NCBI RefSeq assembly: GCF_005780165.1
Contig: NZ_VAUV01000001.1
Span: 310,001-374,000 of the forward strand
Source of the DNA: Phragmitibacter flavus
Lineage (GTDB): Bacteria; Verrucomicrobiota; Verrucomicrobiia; Verrucomicrobiales; Verrucomicrobiaceae
Direction of reading: 5' to 3'
Length of the DNA: 64,000 bases
Shown: positions 46,281-55,617 of the stretch, in pieces
Numbering within the stretch: position 1 is the first letter of the stretch
How the letters are laid out: each line of letters starts with the position of its first letter
Notes under the pieces: model-generated
What the model was told of the DNA's origin: nothing
The model's database searches: none
What the model saw: the letters and a program-made list of their open reading frames with translations, nothing else
Translations under genes and position numbers: made by a program

Positions 46281-46667
46281 TTAAGCGGGCTCCCAGCAGA
46301 CGACTTCAATGTTGTAGCCATCTGGATCAAAAACGTAAGCAGAGTAATAGTCGGGACCATGTTCGGGGGTCAGCTCAGGTTCACCGTTATCTTTTCCGCC
46401 TGTCGCGATGGCAGCCATATAAAAGCTTTCCACCTGCTCTCTGGTGGGAACGCGGAATGCAATATGATACGGGGCAATATTGGCCTGATCTTCTTGGATA
46501 AAAAAATCGTGTCCTTGTCCTTCCACCCCAAATCCGACGCCTTTCGCTTTAGTGCTTGAAGACGTGTATTCCGGTGTGGCCGAGTAACCCAACGGAGCGA
46601 GCGCTTTTTGGTAGAATTCCTTGCTCTTGCTGAGTTCGCTTACAGTGATGATGATATGGTCGATCAT
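46281..46667 (-). CDS. VOC family (glyoxalase-like) protein
   Basis: 128 aa with the vicinal-oxygen-chelate pattern: MIDHIIITVSELSKSKEFYQ at the N-terminus (His4 is a usual metal ligand), IAFRVPTREQVESFYMAA in the middle, and YSAYVFDPDGYNIEVVCWEP at the end with Glu. Such small dimeric proteins act as dioxygenases, isomerases or drug-binding proteins; the sequence does not tell which. It lies between the SDR gene and the DUF1330 gene on the same strand. Confidence 0.88.
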   Translation of the reverse strand: MIDHIIITVSELSKSKEFYQKALAPLGYSATPEYTSSSTKAKGVGFGVEGQGHDFFIQEDQANIAPYHIAFRVPTREQVESFYMAAIATGGKDNGEPELTPEHGPDYYSAYVFDPDGYNIEVVCWEPA

Positions 46668-46712
46668 AAGTGATGCAGGTTTGTAGTTTGAATGAGATTT
46701 TTGCCTCTGCGA

Positions 46713-47525
46713 CTAGACCGTCGGAATGGTGCCGCCGTCGATGACGAACTCCGTCCCGGTGATGGCGCCCGCGCGGGGCGACACCAAGAATGCAATAAGG
46801 TCGGCGACCTCCGCTGGCTTCGTCGGCCTTCCTAAAGGAATGCCGCCGAGTGCGTTCATCACGATCTGTTTGCCGCCTTGGTAATCGGTGCCCGCACTCT
46901 CGGCGAGACGTTCGGCCAGTGCGACGGCGGCTTCGGTTTCCACCCATCCTGGTGACACGCGAACCACACGGACGCCCTTCGGAGTGACCTCTTTCGAAAG
47001 GCTTTTGCTGTAAGTCGAAAGCGCCGCCTTGGCCGCTGCATAGGCGGTCGTGGATTCAGGCAACGGGAGCTCGCGCTGAATGGAAGTCACATGAACAGTG
47101 ACGCCGGAACCTTGTTCAATCATGCTCGGAAGCAGTGCCCTGTCGATGCGAACCGCGCTCATCAGGTTCAAATCAAGTTCACGCTGCCAGACATCATCAT
47201 CAAGCTTGGCAAAGCCGCCGCCCGGAGCGGTTGATCCGCCAACGACATTGATGACCATATCAACCCCCCCAAGGTGTTGAAACACCTCCTCAGCGACCGT
47301 GGTGCAGCCCTTAGCGGTGGCGACATCAGCCGCAATGTAATGAACGTCGGGAATCCGCTTCTGTGGGACTTCACGTGCCGTGGTAACGACGCGGACGCCC
47401 GCATCATGCAGTGCCTTCACCACTGCGGCACCGACGCCTTTGGTTCCCCCGGTCACCAGCGCTCTACGCCCGTTGAGTTGAAGATCGAAGTGGATGGGTG
47501 CGGAAGTGTCAGTGGCTTTCGTCAT
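46713..47525 (-). CDS. SDR family oxidoreductase
   Basis: 270 aa from [20 protein letters not shown]; an upstream start at 47606 overlaps the promoter region of the divergent regulator. The Rossmann motif is [14 protein letters not shown] (TGxxxGxG). The NNAG-type position is INVVGG, the catalytic Ser and Tyr lie in [20 protein letters not shown] with Lys four residues after Tyr, and the C-terminus has [16 protein letters not shown] classical short-chain dehydrogenase/reductase using NAD(P)H; substrate unknown. It is divergent from an AraC regulator gene, which may control it. Confidence 0.9.
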   Translation of the reverse strand: MTKATDTSAPIHFDLQLNGRRALVTGGTKGVGAAVVKALHDAGVRVVTTAREVPQKRIPDVHYIAADVATAKGCTTVAEEVFQHLGGVDMVINVVGGSTAPGGGFAKLDDDVWQRELDLNLMSAVRIDRALLPSMIEQGSGVTVHVTSIQRELPLPESTTAYAAAKAALSTYSKSLSKEVTPKGVRVVRVSPGWVETEAAVALAERLAESAGTDYQGGKQIVMNALGGIPLGRPTKPAEVADLIAFLVSPRAGAITGTEFVIDGGTIPTV

Positions 47526-47657
47526 AAGATCATCGTTGTTTCTGAAATGATCATAAGGCGAAAAAACCGGACTTTCAATGGTTCCAAGTCCATACTTATG
47601 GTCCAAACGTCCAGATTGGGTTGGCTTTTGGAACTTTTTGGGCTAGGCTGTTTCTAT

Positions 47658-48599
47658 ATGGATGTTCTCGCGCACATGATGTCCCTCATGCGGACCAAGG
47701 GTTCTTTATACGGTCGCCTGGAATTCACTGCTCCCTTTGGATTCTGGTTTCCAGCGGACAACGGGGTCTGCATCATCGTGACGCGAGGGTCTTGTTTTCT
47801 CAGCGTCGATGATTCACCGCTGGTGTCTCTTGTAGGAGGCGATTTTGTGTTCCTGCCCACCCCCAAACAATACACCCTTCGCAGCAGCCCGGAGCTATCG
47901 GTGCGCTCCATGCTGGAGGTCGCCTCACAAGAAGAATTTCACCGCACACGATTGATCACCTTCGATGGAGGCCAGGGACCATCCACTTCCATCGTCGCGG
48001 GATGTTTTTCGTTGGCCTCACCCGAAAGCGACATCCTGGTCAAACACCTTCCTCCGATTGTTCATCTTCAAGGATCTGGAAACCACACCACCCCCTGGTT
48101 TCAATCGACGTTGCAATTCATTGCTTCAGAAGTGGCTCAGAATCTGCCGGGAGGAACCGCCATTGTGGATCGTCTTGCGGAGGTGCTTTTTGTGCAAGCG
48201 ATGAGATCGCGCATCGGCTCTTCATCCCCCACGAATAAACCTAGCTGGTTGCATGCGCTCAACGATCCGCAGATTGGCGAAGCCATCCAACTGATGCACG
48301 CGGAACCCGGGCGACCATGGACATTGGACGAACTGGCGCGAAACGTTTCCATGTCCCGCTCTGCCTTTGCGGAGCGGTTCCGCAAGCTGGTCGGGGAAAC
48401 TCCGCTGGACCATCTCACTCAATGGCGGATGGTGAAAGCTGGAAACATGATGAGGGCGAACCCGCCCATCAAGCTTGCGGAAATTGCCCTGGCGACGGGA
48501 TATGAATCAGAGAGTTCCTTCGGCAAGGCCTTTCGCCGTATCATGGGAGTTTCCCCGGGAAAATATCGCGCTTCCAACCGGGACCTTGCTGAAGTGTAA
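47658..48599 (+). CDS. AraC family transcriptional regulator with cupin-type sensor domain
   Basis: 313 aa from the ATG of MDVLAHMMSLMRTKGSLYG; ATG 47598 is a second possibility, and longer frames run into the SDR gene. Residues about 10-180 form the cupin_6-type AraC ligand domain (FTAPFGFWFPADNGVCIIVT, GGDFVFLPTPKQYTL). Residues about 205-305 carry two helix-turn-helix units: PWTLDELARNVSMSRSAFAE and LAEIALATGYESESSFGKAF, then FRRIMGVSPGKYR. The regulator is divergent from the SDR-VOC-DUF1330 run with 132 nt between starts, which is the usual layout for control of the divergent operon. The effector is unknown. Confidence 0.9.
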   Translation: MDVLAHMMSLMRTKGSLYGRLEFTAPFGFWFPADNGVCIIVTRGSCFLSVDDSPLVSLVGGDFVFLPTPKQYTLRSSPELSVRSMLEVASQEEFHRTRLITFDGGQGPSTSIVAGCFSLASPESDILVKHLPPIVHLQGSGNHTTPWFQSTLQFIASEVAQNLPGGTAIVDRLAEVLFVQAMRSRIGSSSPTNKPSWLHALNDPQIGEAIQLMHAEPGRPWTLDELARNVSMSRSAFAERFRKLVGETPLDHLTQWRMVKAGNMMRANPPIKLAEIALATGYESESSFGKAFRRIMGVSPGKYRASNRDLAEV

Positions 48600-48690
48600 C
48601 CACGTTGATTTCAATTTAGGGAGCAGTCCCTCTCCGTTGCCGCGAAGTTGAACGCTTGTTATTCTGACTGCCATGGAGGTTCCCCATGTG

Positions 48691-49584
48691 CTAGCAACTT
48701 CGCGCCTCTTCAATCAGCAAACGGGCGAACATCTCGGCATGGGGCTTGGGGCGCAAGGCAGGAAGACCAATCACAACCGGGAAACTGGGCAGCTTCGGCG
48801 CAAATGGCTTAACGATCAGTGTCTGCGGCAGGATACCGATGATTCCCTCGACAAGAATGGCTGCGGCATTCTGAGCTTCCAGTTCCACGAAGAGAGTGGA
48901 AAAGCTGTCGTTCACCAGTGAAACGAATCGCGGCGAGATCCCAAACGGTTTAAGCAGCTCACGTGCGCTTGTTACATATTCCGGATAGTTGTCCTTCGCC
49001 AGGCCAACCAGCGGCAAACGATGCAGTCGCGCGACGGGAATTCGCTTTAGCTTCGCCAACGGGTGCCTCGCCGGCAGCACCAGCACAGGCTGCAAGCGCA
49101 GTAGCTCCGTCAATTGAAATCCCGGAATCCCCTTCGCGACGGAAATTCCAGGACTGATCACGAGGTCGAGCCGTCCCTCGCCAGCCATTTCATTGATCTC
49201 CCGCGATGAAAGATCAGACAGCTCGATCCGAACGCGCGGCACGGCTGCCTGGAATTTCGCCAGCACGGCGGAGATGATGCCAGTGGTGATGGAAGAGGGG
49301 TAGCCCACACGCAAAATCTCTTTTCCCGTTTCCCCACGCAGCCGGCGAACCGCATCGTCGGCCCGACCGAGCACTTCGCGTGCTTCTTCATAAAACAACT
49401 CACCCGCTTCCGTGAGCTTCACCGAGTTGGATCCACGCACCAGAAGGGTCACTCCCAGTTCTTCTTCGAGGTCCCTCACCTGCCTGCTGAGCGGTGGCTG
49501 GGTGAGATGCAGAATTTCCGCCGCACGATTGAATGATCCGTGAGCAGCGACAGCGACAAAATAGCGCAGGTGACGGAGTTCCAT
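48691..49584 (-). CDS. LysR family transcriptional regulator
   Basis: 297 aa from MELRHLRYFVAVAAHGSF; an upstream frame at 49731 is noise. The N-terminal winged helix-turn-helix is typical (FNRAAEILHLTQPPLSRQVR, then DLEEELGVTLLVR). The C-terminal part is a LysR substrate-binding domain (ILRVGYPSSITTGIISAVLA, then FQLTELLRLQPVLVLPARHP). It is divergent from the isochorismatase-like gene, with 176 nt between starts, which suggests it regulates that gene, and perhaps itself. Confidence 0.92.
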   Translation of the reverse strand: MELRHLRYFVAVAAHGSFNRAAEILHLTQPPLSRQVRDLEEELGVTLLVRGSNSVKLTEAGELFYEEAREVLGRADDAVRRLRGETGKEILRVGYPSSITTGIISAVLAKFQAAVPRVRIELSDLSSREINEMAGEGRLDLVISPGISVAKGIPGFQLTELLRLQPVLVLPARHPLAKLKRIPVARLHRLPLVGLAKDNYPEYVTSARELLKPFGISPRFVSLVNDSFSTLFVELEAQNAAAILVEGIIGILPQTLIVKPFAPKLPSFPVVIGLPALRPKPHAEMFARLLIEEARSC

Positions 49585-49760
49585 GAGCAAAAAGTAGCTC
49601 AACCTAAAAGGATGAGCGAGCCAAGAAACAAGGCATTGGGCGGATTCCCGCCGCAGCCCTATTCTCAACCTGTGCCTCCGGAACGTCCAACGAGTGCGAG
49701 TATTCCACACTCCGGCGGCATCCGAAATCACAACCAGTTCACCCGAAAGGAAACACGACT

Positions 49761-50414
49761 ATGAATAACAACAAGACCGGCCTTAAAGCCCTTCTCCGAC
49801 CCGAAGACAGCATCCTTGTGCTGATCGACCATCAGCCCTACCAGTTCACCAACCTGAACAGCCACGAGCCCACAATGATCATCAACAACGTCGTTGCCCT
49901 GGCTAAAGCTGCGAAGGTTTTCGAGGTCCCCACCATCCTAACCACCGTGATCGAAGAACGCGGCGGTTATCTCATCAAGGGTCTTCAGGATGTCTTCCCC
50001 GATCAAAAGCCGATCGACCGCACCTTCATCAACACATGGGAGGATCCGAAGGTCACCGATCTCGTGAAGAAGAGCGGTCGCAAGCAGCTCATTCTCGCCG
50101 CGCTCTGGACGGAGATCTGCCTCGCGATGCCGGCGATCCAGGCCCTCGGCGAAGGATACGACGTCTTCATTGTCACCGACGCTTCGGGGGGCGTCAGCGC
50201 GGAGTCCCACGACATGGCCGTGCGCCGCATGGTCCAGGCCGGTGCGGTGCCGGTCACGTGGATGGCCGTCGCGGCTGAATGGCAGCGTGATTGGGCGCGC
50301 GAGGAAACTGCCGCCGGGCTCTCCAATGTCCTCCTCGAGCATGGCGGTGGTAGTGGGGTCGCTTTTGCCTGGGAAATGCAGCTGCTCGCGAGCGCCCAAG
50401 CGGCAACGAAATAA
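49761..50414 (+). CDS. isochorismatase-family hydrolase (YcaC-like)
   Basis: 217 aa. The catalytic triad positions are visible: Asp in SILVLIDHQPYQFTN, Lys near KSGRKQLILAAL, and Cys in LAALWTEICLAMPAIQALGE. The last segment and GYDVFIVTDASGGVSAESHD match the YcaC group, whose exact substrate is unknown. Cytoplasmic cysteine hydrolase. A predicted regulator (LysR) is encoded divergently. A strong palindrome follows the gene at 50472-50528. Confidence 0.9.
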   Translation: MNNNKTGLKALLRPEDSILVLIDHQPYQFTNLNSHEPTMIINNVVALAKAAKVFEVPTILTTVIEERGGYLIKGLQDVFPDQKPIDRTFINTWEDPKVTDLVKKSGRKQLILAALWTEICLAMPAIQALGEGYDVFIVTDASGGVSAESHDMAVRRMVQAGAVPVTWMAVAAEWQRDWAREETAAGLSNVLLEHGGGSGVAFAWEMQLLASAQAATK

Positions 50415-50471
50415 ATTAAAGGGCCCAAGTGACTGCCAACCGACCTCGGGAGAACCAGTCATCCTAAGTTG

Positions 50472-50528
50472 ATGAAGGCGAGCCCTGCCCGCGTCGTGTT
50501 CAGCGAACAGGACGCGGGCAAACTTCAT
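50472..50528. terminator. nested palindrome after the isochorismatase gene, likely hairpin
   Basis: Outer arms ATGAAG and CTTCAT, then perfect 10-bp arms TGCCCGCGTC (50486-50495) and GACGCGGGCA (50511-50520), then an inner GTTC/GAAC pair around AGC. The whole element is symmetric over 57 nt. There is no T run, so it is not a canonical terminator; it could stabilise or end the isochorismatase transcript or be a palindromic repeat. Confidence 0.6.
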
Positions 50529-50935
50529 ATGACAAATTCGCTCCCTTGTTCACCAGCGAGGGCGCATGCGAATCAATCCCACTAACATCGAGAGTAGACA
50601 TGCCAGTTGAGTGCAATGGACTGGCATTAATCTAGTCGAAAATCACCCGACTTATTCGCTGGTGATCAGGTCCAAAAAACCTGCCGTCCAGACGCTCACG
50701 CTCCAGCTCTTTCGCCGCAAGGCATACCAGGCTTTGCCCACTCAATCCCAGGAGCCTTTCATCTGGCCGAATGCCTCATGCCCACCCTCCAAAAATCCTC
50801 CAACAAATGTTTCCGTAACGTTTCCGCCTCAACATCAAAGCGGTAGACCATAAGGCCAGGCTACTGGAAGACGTCCAGAATGTCGAGTAGTTGCGAATCC
50901 ATGCCGAACTATGTGACGCCTTCACAAAAACCAAG
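50529..50935. other. intergenic region before the PBP genes
   Basis: About 400 nt with no convincing gene. A 30-codon frame on the minus strand (50759-50851, starting MVYRFDVEAETLRK) has a helical character but no start signal or relatives known to me; it may be a remnant. A promoter for the PBP genes must lie here, but I could not pin it down. Confidence 0.45.
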
Positions 50936-53404
50936 ATGTTTTTCCCTTTGATCATCCGCAAAATATCCGCTCAGACTTCCGGCGGCTTGCGGGTTTTTAG
51001 ATGCAGCGATTCTGTAAGAAGAAAATGGAAATTTGCGGCAGTCCTCTGCATGGCGATGGGCGTGAGCTTTTGCCCTCTGGCCAGGGGCGAGACGGCTCTG
51101 CCGGCGTCGACAACTTCGAGTGATCAATCGACCCCTTTGTATTTCTCACTGCCAGCACCCCGTGGGCAGATTCTTGATGCTCGAGGGGTGGCGTTGGCGC
51201 GGAATACGACGGTTCGGAGGTTAATGCTTCAGGTGCCTCCGCTGAACAACGAAACTCCTGAGTTGTTCTGCGAATGGGTGAAGGCTCAGTGGCCTGAGGT
51301 TTTGAATCGCCATCCCGACGCAGTCCGGCCGACGGATGAATTTTTGACGGAGCACTTCCAACATCGCCGTTTGCTTCCCATCGCGATCAGCTCAACCAAA
51401 GCAATGGATGCGGCTGCGGGTTCGGAAGTTGCTCCGCTCAGCTGTCTCAGCTGGAGGGCGGAGTATCAGCGTGATTATCCGAATGCCGAAGCGGCAGCAC
51501 ATGTGGTTGGATACGTGGCTCCGGCAGGCCCCGTCGCGAACGGACCTTTGCATCATGGCGAGCCGCTTTGGCGTCCTGTGGAAGGCAGGGAGGGGCTTGA
51601 AAAGGAGTTGGACAAAGAACTGGCGGGGCAACCGGGATTGCTGATGATGAGTTTCGACCATAAGACGTTGCTTTGGGAGGAGAAGGTCATCCTTGCTCCT
51701 CAACCAGGCAACGATGTGGTCACCACGCTGGGTTTGCCGACGCAGAAGAGTGCAGAAAAGGCGCTGTTGGAATCAAAGCGCGCTGGTGCATTGGTCATCG
51801 TGAATGCCTCAAATGGAGATGTGCTGGCGATGGCATCGGCCCCCACGTTTAATCCGGCGATCTTTGCTTCAGGAATGATGCAGGATGAGTTCGACCAGTT
51901 CACTTCGCAACCATCGCAACCTCTTCATCATCGCGCCGTTGCTTCGCTTTATCCACCGGGTTCGGTTTTCAAGCCCTTTGTGGCATTGGGAATTTTGAGG
52001 GCTGGTGCAGTGCCAGCCGACACACGCATTCTCTGCGGGCCGGAACTGGAGATTGATGGCCGGAAGTTTGGCAACTGGTCAGACAGTGACTACGGGATGT
52101 TTGATCTGCGTGCGGCCATGGTCCGATCCTGCAATACCTATTTCTATCAGGCGGCGATTGCGAGCGGGGCGAAACCGATTGCGGATGTGGCACGCCAATT
52201 TGGATTTGGAAGTCGTCCGACGTTTCCTTTGCCGAATCTTGCGGGCGGCACGCTTCCCTCAAAAATCTCCAACCGGCAGGCACTCGCCAATTTTTCCATT
52301 GGGCAGGGCGACGTTCTGGTGTGTCCGCTTCAGGTGGCTGTCGCCATGGCGGCTTTGGCGAACGATGGCGGTCGGCCACATCCACGACTGGTGTCGCAGG
52401 TTCAAAGTCAGAATAGGGACATCGTTTCGATCACCACCGTCAAAGCGATGGGCGTATTAGATGCTTCTCCAGAAGACCTGGAATCCATCCGCAAGGGAAT
52501 GTATGGCGTGGTGAATCATCAGCAGGGAACGGCGACCAAAGCCCGGCAGAAAGACCTGCCCATCTATGGGAAGACGGGAACCGCCCAATGGTCGAACCAG
52601 GGCAAAAAAGCCAACGTGGTGTGGTTCGGCGGATTTGTGATGCACAGCACCCCTCCCATCGCTTTTGTGGTGGCGCTTGAAGGCAAATCGGGAGAGACGA
52701 TTTCCGGAGGTCAGACCGCTGCGCCGGTGATGGCGAAGGTCCTGGCTGACATCGCGGCGTCGCCTAGTGATCACGGCATAAAAATCGAAAAAATCGAAGC
52801 CCCGTTTCAAGACGATCCGCTCATCAACGACCCAGCGATGATTCCGGTTCTTGCTGGTCAGGTGGGAGTGCCGACGGTTCAACCTGCAAGTCTGAGCGCA
52901 TCTCCTGATGCAAGCATCTTGTCCTCGTCACCGGTGATGGCAGCACCCGCACCTGCCCCCGTTTTAAAGTTGAGCGAGGTTTCGGCACCAAGTTCTGGAG
53001 AAATAGGGTCAAATCAATCACCAGTTGAGACGATCTCTGACAACAAGCCTGTGGTCAAAAAGGTAATGGTTTTCCCAGGCCAGAACCCTGAACCACCCCC
53101 GGATACGCGAAGTGTGGCTGCATTGCCAGTCGAAATTGAGGTGCGGCGCAAGACACCCGACCAAGCGGATGTGGTGGTGGTCCCCAAAGCGGAAGCCGTT
53201 GAGCCCCAGCCACCCATCGTTGAAGCCCCAGTCGCCATCGCGGTTGAATCCCCTCCGCCTTCTTCTGGAAGTAGGGAGCCACCCAAAGCGCTTCCAGTCA
53301 TTGATACACCGCCAGCAATGGAACCACCGGAAGCTCCTGCTCCAGCCAAAACCAAGCGCAGAGGCTTTTTGTTTTTCGGAAATGGCGATGATGATGGCGA
53401 GTAA
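50936..53404 (+). CDS. class B penicillin-binding protein (PBP2/FtsI-like transpeptidase) with proline-rich tail
   Basis: About 822 aa from MFFPLIIRKISAQTS. A hydrophobic segment (WKFAAVLCMAMGVSFCPLAR) near residue 40 serves as anchor or signal. Then comes the class B dimerisation domain (PAPRGQILDARGVALARN). All three catalytic motifs are present: SVFK at 343-346 (in YPPGSVFKPF), SCN at 398-400 (RSCNTYFYQ), and KTG at 546-548 (YGKTGTAQWS). It cross-links peptidoglycan. Residues after about 620 form a long Pro/Ala/Ser-rich tail ending in a basic-aromatic KTKRRGFLFFGNGDDDGE, not typical of PBP2 or FtsI. The next gene, a class A-like PBP with a dead transpeptidase, begins 48 nt downstream. Confidence 0.88.
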   Translation: MFFPLIIRKISAQTSGGLRVFRCSDSVRRKWKFAAVLCMAMGVSFCPLARGETALPASTTSSDQSTPLYFSLPAPRGQILDARGVALARNTTVRRLMLQVPPLNNETPELFCEWVKAQWPEVLNRHPDAVRPTDEFLTEHFQHRRLLPIAISSTKAMDAAAGSEVAPLSCLSWRAEYQRDYPNAEAAAHVVGYVAPAGPVANGPLHHGEPLWRPVEGREGLEKELDKELAGQPGLLMMSFDHKTLLWEEKVILAPQPGNDVVTTLGLPTQKSAEKALLESKRAGALVIVNASNGDVLAMASAPTFNPAIFASGMMQDEFDQFTSQPSQPLHHRAVASLYPPGSVFKPFVALGILRAGAVPADTRILCGPELEIDGRKFGNWSDSDYGMFDLRAAMVRSCNTYFYQAAIASGAKPIADVARQFGFGSRPTFPLPNLAGGTLPSKISNRQALANFSIGQGDVLVCPLQVAVAMAALANDGGRPHPRLVSQVQSQNRDIVSITTVKAMGVLDASPEDLESIRKGMYGVVNHQQGTATKARQKDLPIYGKTGTAQWSNQGKKANVVWFGGFVMHSTPPIAFVVALEGKSGETISGGQTAAPVMAKVLADIAASPSDHGIKIEKIEAPFQDDPLINDPAMIPVLAGQVGVPTVQPASLSASPDASILSSSPVMAAPAPAPVLKLSEVSAPSSGEIGSNQSPVETISDNKPVVKKVMVFPGQNPEPPPDTRSVAALPVEIEVRRKTPDQADVVVVPKAEAVEPQPPIVEAPVAIAVESPPPSSGSREPPKALPVIDTPPAMEPPEAPAPAKTKRRGFLFFGNGDDDGE

Positions 53405-53452
53405 GTCGCCAAGTCTGGATTAGCCAGTTACCATACCAACTAACATCCGCTT

Positions 53453-55537
53453 ATGTCCAAAACATTGAAAGCTTCATGGAAAATATTGAGGCGTCATTGG
53501 CTGAAAACGCTGTTGATCTCTGCGTTGACTCTTTTCGTAGCCGGATTGGTCGCGGGTTTGTGGATCTGGCGGACTTTTAGTCTCGCGGCGGCTGAAGTGG
53601 ATCTCACGGAGCTCGACAAGGTCAAGGAAGGCACGCATGTCGAGGATCGGCATGGGGAGCCTGTGGGCATCTTGTTTGCCGACAATCGAAGATTCGTCAC
53701 GCTGAACCAAGTGCCGAAAGATGTTATCGATGCACTTATCGCGACGGAAGATGCGAGATTCTATCAACACGGAGGATTTGACTACCAAGGGATCAGTCGT
53801 GCCATGGTAAGGAATGTCAGCCGAATGTCCATTCGGCAGGGAGGCAGCACCATTACCCAACAACTTGCCAGGCAGGCGTTCAACCTAAAGGGCCGGACCT
53901 TCCGCCGGAAGTTACTGGAGACTTTTGTCGCCTGTCGGATCGAACAGAACTACAGCAAGAGTGACATCCTTGAATATTATCTCAACCAGATTTATTTGGG
54001 CAATGGATTCTACGGCATCGGATCGGGAGCCAGAGGTTACTTTGGCAAAGAAATTGGCGACCTGACTCTTGAAGAGGGGGCGCTGCTGGTGGGCATTATC
54101 AAAGCTCCGGTGTCGTTCTCCCCGTTTAAGAACATGGAGGCGGCAAAACGTGCACGAAACCTCACCTTGCAACGCATGCTGGTTCTCCATCCGACGGAAA
54201 GTAAGCGGATTGAAAGGGCCATAAAACAGCCGGTGCGCGTGGTGCCGGAAGAATCAAGAGTGGAGCGTCCGGATTATCTCCTGGCGGCGGCGGAGCGTCA
54301 TCTCGAAAACCTCAAGAAAGAGGGAGAGACGGGACCTTGGAAAAAAGTTTCGCTAAGTGTGGATGCGCGCCTTCAAAGTCAATTGGACAACAAGGTATCC
54401 ACCTATGTTACTCGCATCGAAAAGGAACTCACCGATGCTGAACCCGGCAAGTCGGCTCTTCAAGCGGCTGTGGTGGTGATCGACAACAAAACCGGAGCCA
54501 TTGTCGCCACTTGTGGAGGCAGGGATTTTAAGACCAGCCCTTTTGATCGCGCGTTGCTGGGGCATCGACCCGTGGGCACGGCATTTCTTCCGCTTAGTTA
54601 CGCCGCCATGTTGACGGTGAAACCTGAGTTGGACTCCATGTTGGTGCTTGATGCTCCACTGGACAATCGGCGGGCGATGATCGGTGGTGAGCGTGGGGTC
54701 TTGGGTGAATGGGGTGGTGAGACGGACCAACCCGTGCATGAAGGATTTGTCCCGGTGTTACACAGTCTCGCCAAAGGGAAAACCGGGGCGGCGGTGAGAG
54801 TCGCGCAGGACATTGGACTTGAGCGCACAAGGGAGATCTTGTTGCGCTGTGGGTTTGAGACCCCTCTCTCCGAATATTCGTCCGTGGTGCTTGGCAGCGG
54901 TGCGTTGCGCCTCATTGATGTTGCCCGGGCTTTCGCCGCAGTGGCCAATGATGGCGTGCTTTCAACCAATCATTCGCTGGTCACCCAGACTCATTCCTAT
55001 CATGGGGTCCGGGAGATGCGGGCGGAAGAGACTGGCCGGCACCGAGTATTCAATCCATCCGCTGCGGAGCAGGTGAGGAACGTGCTGGTTTCTGCCATGA
55101 AAGATCCTGAAAAACTGGAGGTTTTGCGAGCACACCGAATTGATAACGGGGGACTGGCAGGCTGGGGTGGCACCGCCTACGGATCATCCGATGCCTGGTT
55201 CATCGGCTTTGATAAAAACATCACCTGTGCGGTGTGGATTGGTTACGACGAGACCCGCAGCATGGGCAAGGGCGTTTGGGCCAAACGGGTGGCGCTGCCA
55301 TTGTGGGCGGAGGTGATGGCTGCGGCAACTCAGGGACGACCTGAAGGATGGCTGTCGACTCCAGCCATTGCGAATCAGGGGCTGCCGTCTTTCGCCGATG
55401 GGTCAAGTGGACGAGAGGTGATTCCTATGATCAAAGCGACTTCACTGGCGGAGGCGGGAGCTGCAAAATTGGTCGCGCCGCAATCGCCGGTGTTGATGGG
55501 TGAAGATCCCTACCAGCCTCGTCCGACGGCACCGTGA
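53453..55537 (+). CDS. class A PBP-like glycosyltransferase with degenerate transpeptidase domain
   Basis: 694 aa, one N-terminal membrane helix (residues about 19-40, LLISALTLFVAGLVAGLWIW). The GT51 domain is intact: TEDARFYQHGGFDYQGISRA with catalytic Glu, GGSTITQQLARQ, and RRKLLETFVACRIEQ. It should polymerise lipid II into glycan strands. The transpeptidase domain (residues about 300-640) is recognisable by alignment but its active-site motifs are gone. The SxxK position reads PVGTAFLPLSY (Thr376, Leu379 where Ser and Lys belong), the SxN position reads GKT (442-444) and the KTG position reads AGWGGTAYG (571-573). The frame is continuous, so this is loss by substitution, not by frameshift. 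It lies directly after an active class B PBP. Confidence 0.88.
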   Translation: MSKTLKASWKILRRHWLKTLLISALTLFVAGLVAGLWIWRTFSLAAAEVDLTELDKVKEGTHVEDRHGEPVGILFADNRRFVTLNQVPKDVIDALIATEDARFYQHGGFDYQGISRAMVRNVSRMSIRQGGSTITQQLARQAFNLKGRTFRRKLLETFVACRIEQNYSKSDILEYYLNQIYLGNGFYGIGSGARGYFGKEIGDLTLEEGALLVGIIKAPVSFSPFKNMEAAKRARNLTLQRMLVLHPTESKRIERAIKQPVRVVPEESRVERPDYLLAAAERHLENLKKEGETGPWKKVSLSVDARLQSQLDNKVSTYVTRIEKELTDAEPGKSALQAAVVVIDNKTGAIVATCGGRDFKTSPFDRALLGHRPVGTAFLPLSYAAMLTVKPELDSMLVLDAPLDNRRAMIGGERGVLGEWGGETDQPVHEGFVPVLHSLAKGKTGAAVRVAQDIGLERTREILLRCGFETPLSEYSSVVLGSGALRLIDVARAFAAVANDGVLSTNHSLVTQTHSYHGVREMRAEETGRHRVFNPSAAEQVRNVLVSAMKDPEKLEVLRAHRIDNGGLAGWGGTAYGSSDAWFIGFDKNITCAVWIGYDETRSMGKGVWAKRVALPLWAEVMAAATQGRPEGWLSTPAIANQGLPSFADGSSGREVIPMIKATSLAEAGAAKLVAPQSPVLMGEDPYQPRPTAP

Positions 55538-55617
55538 TAGGCACCGCCTATATTTGACCACCTCATTAAAGCCCGGACAACACAACCGACTGGAGGTAAT
55601 CGACCGAACCTTTAGTT

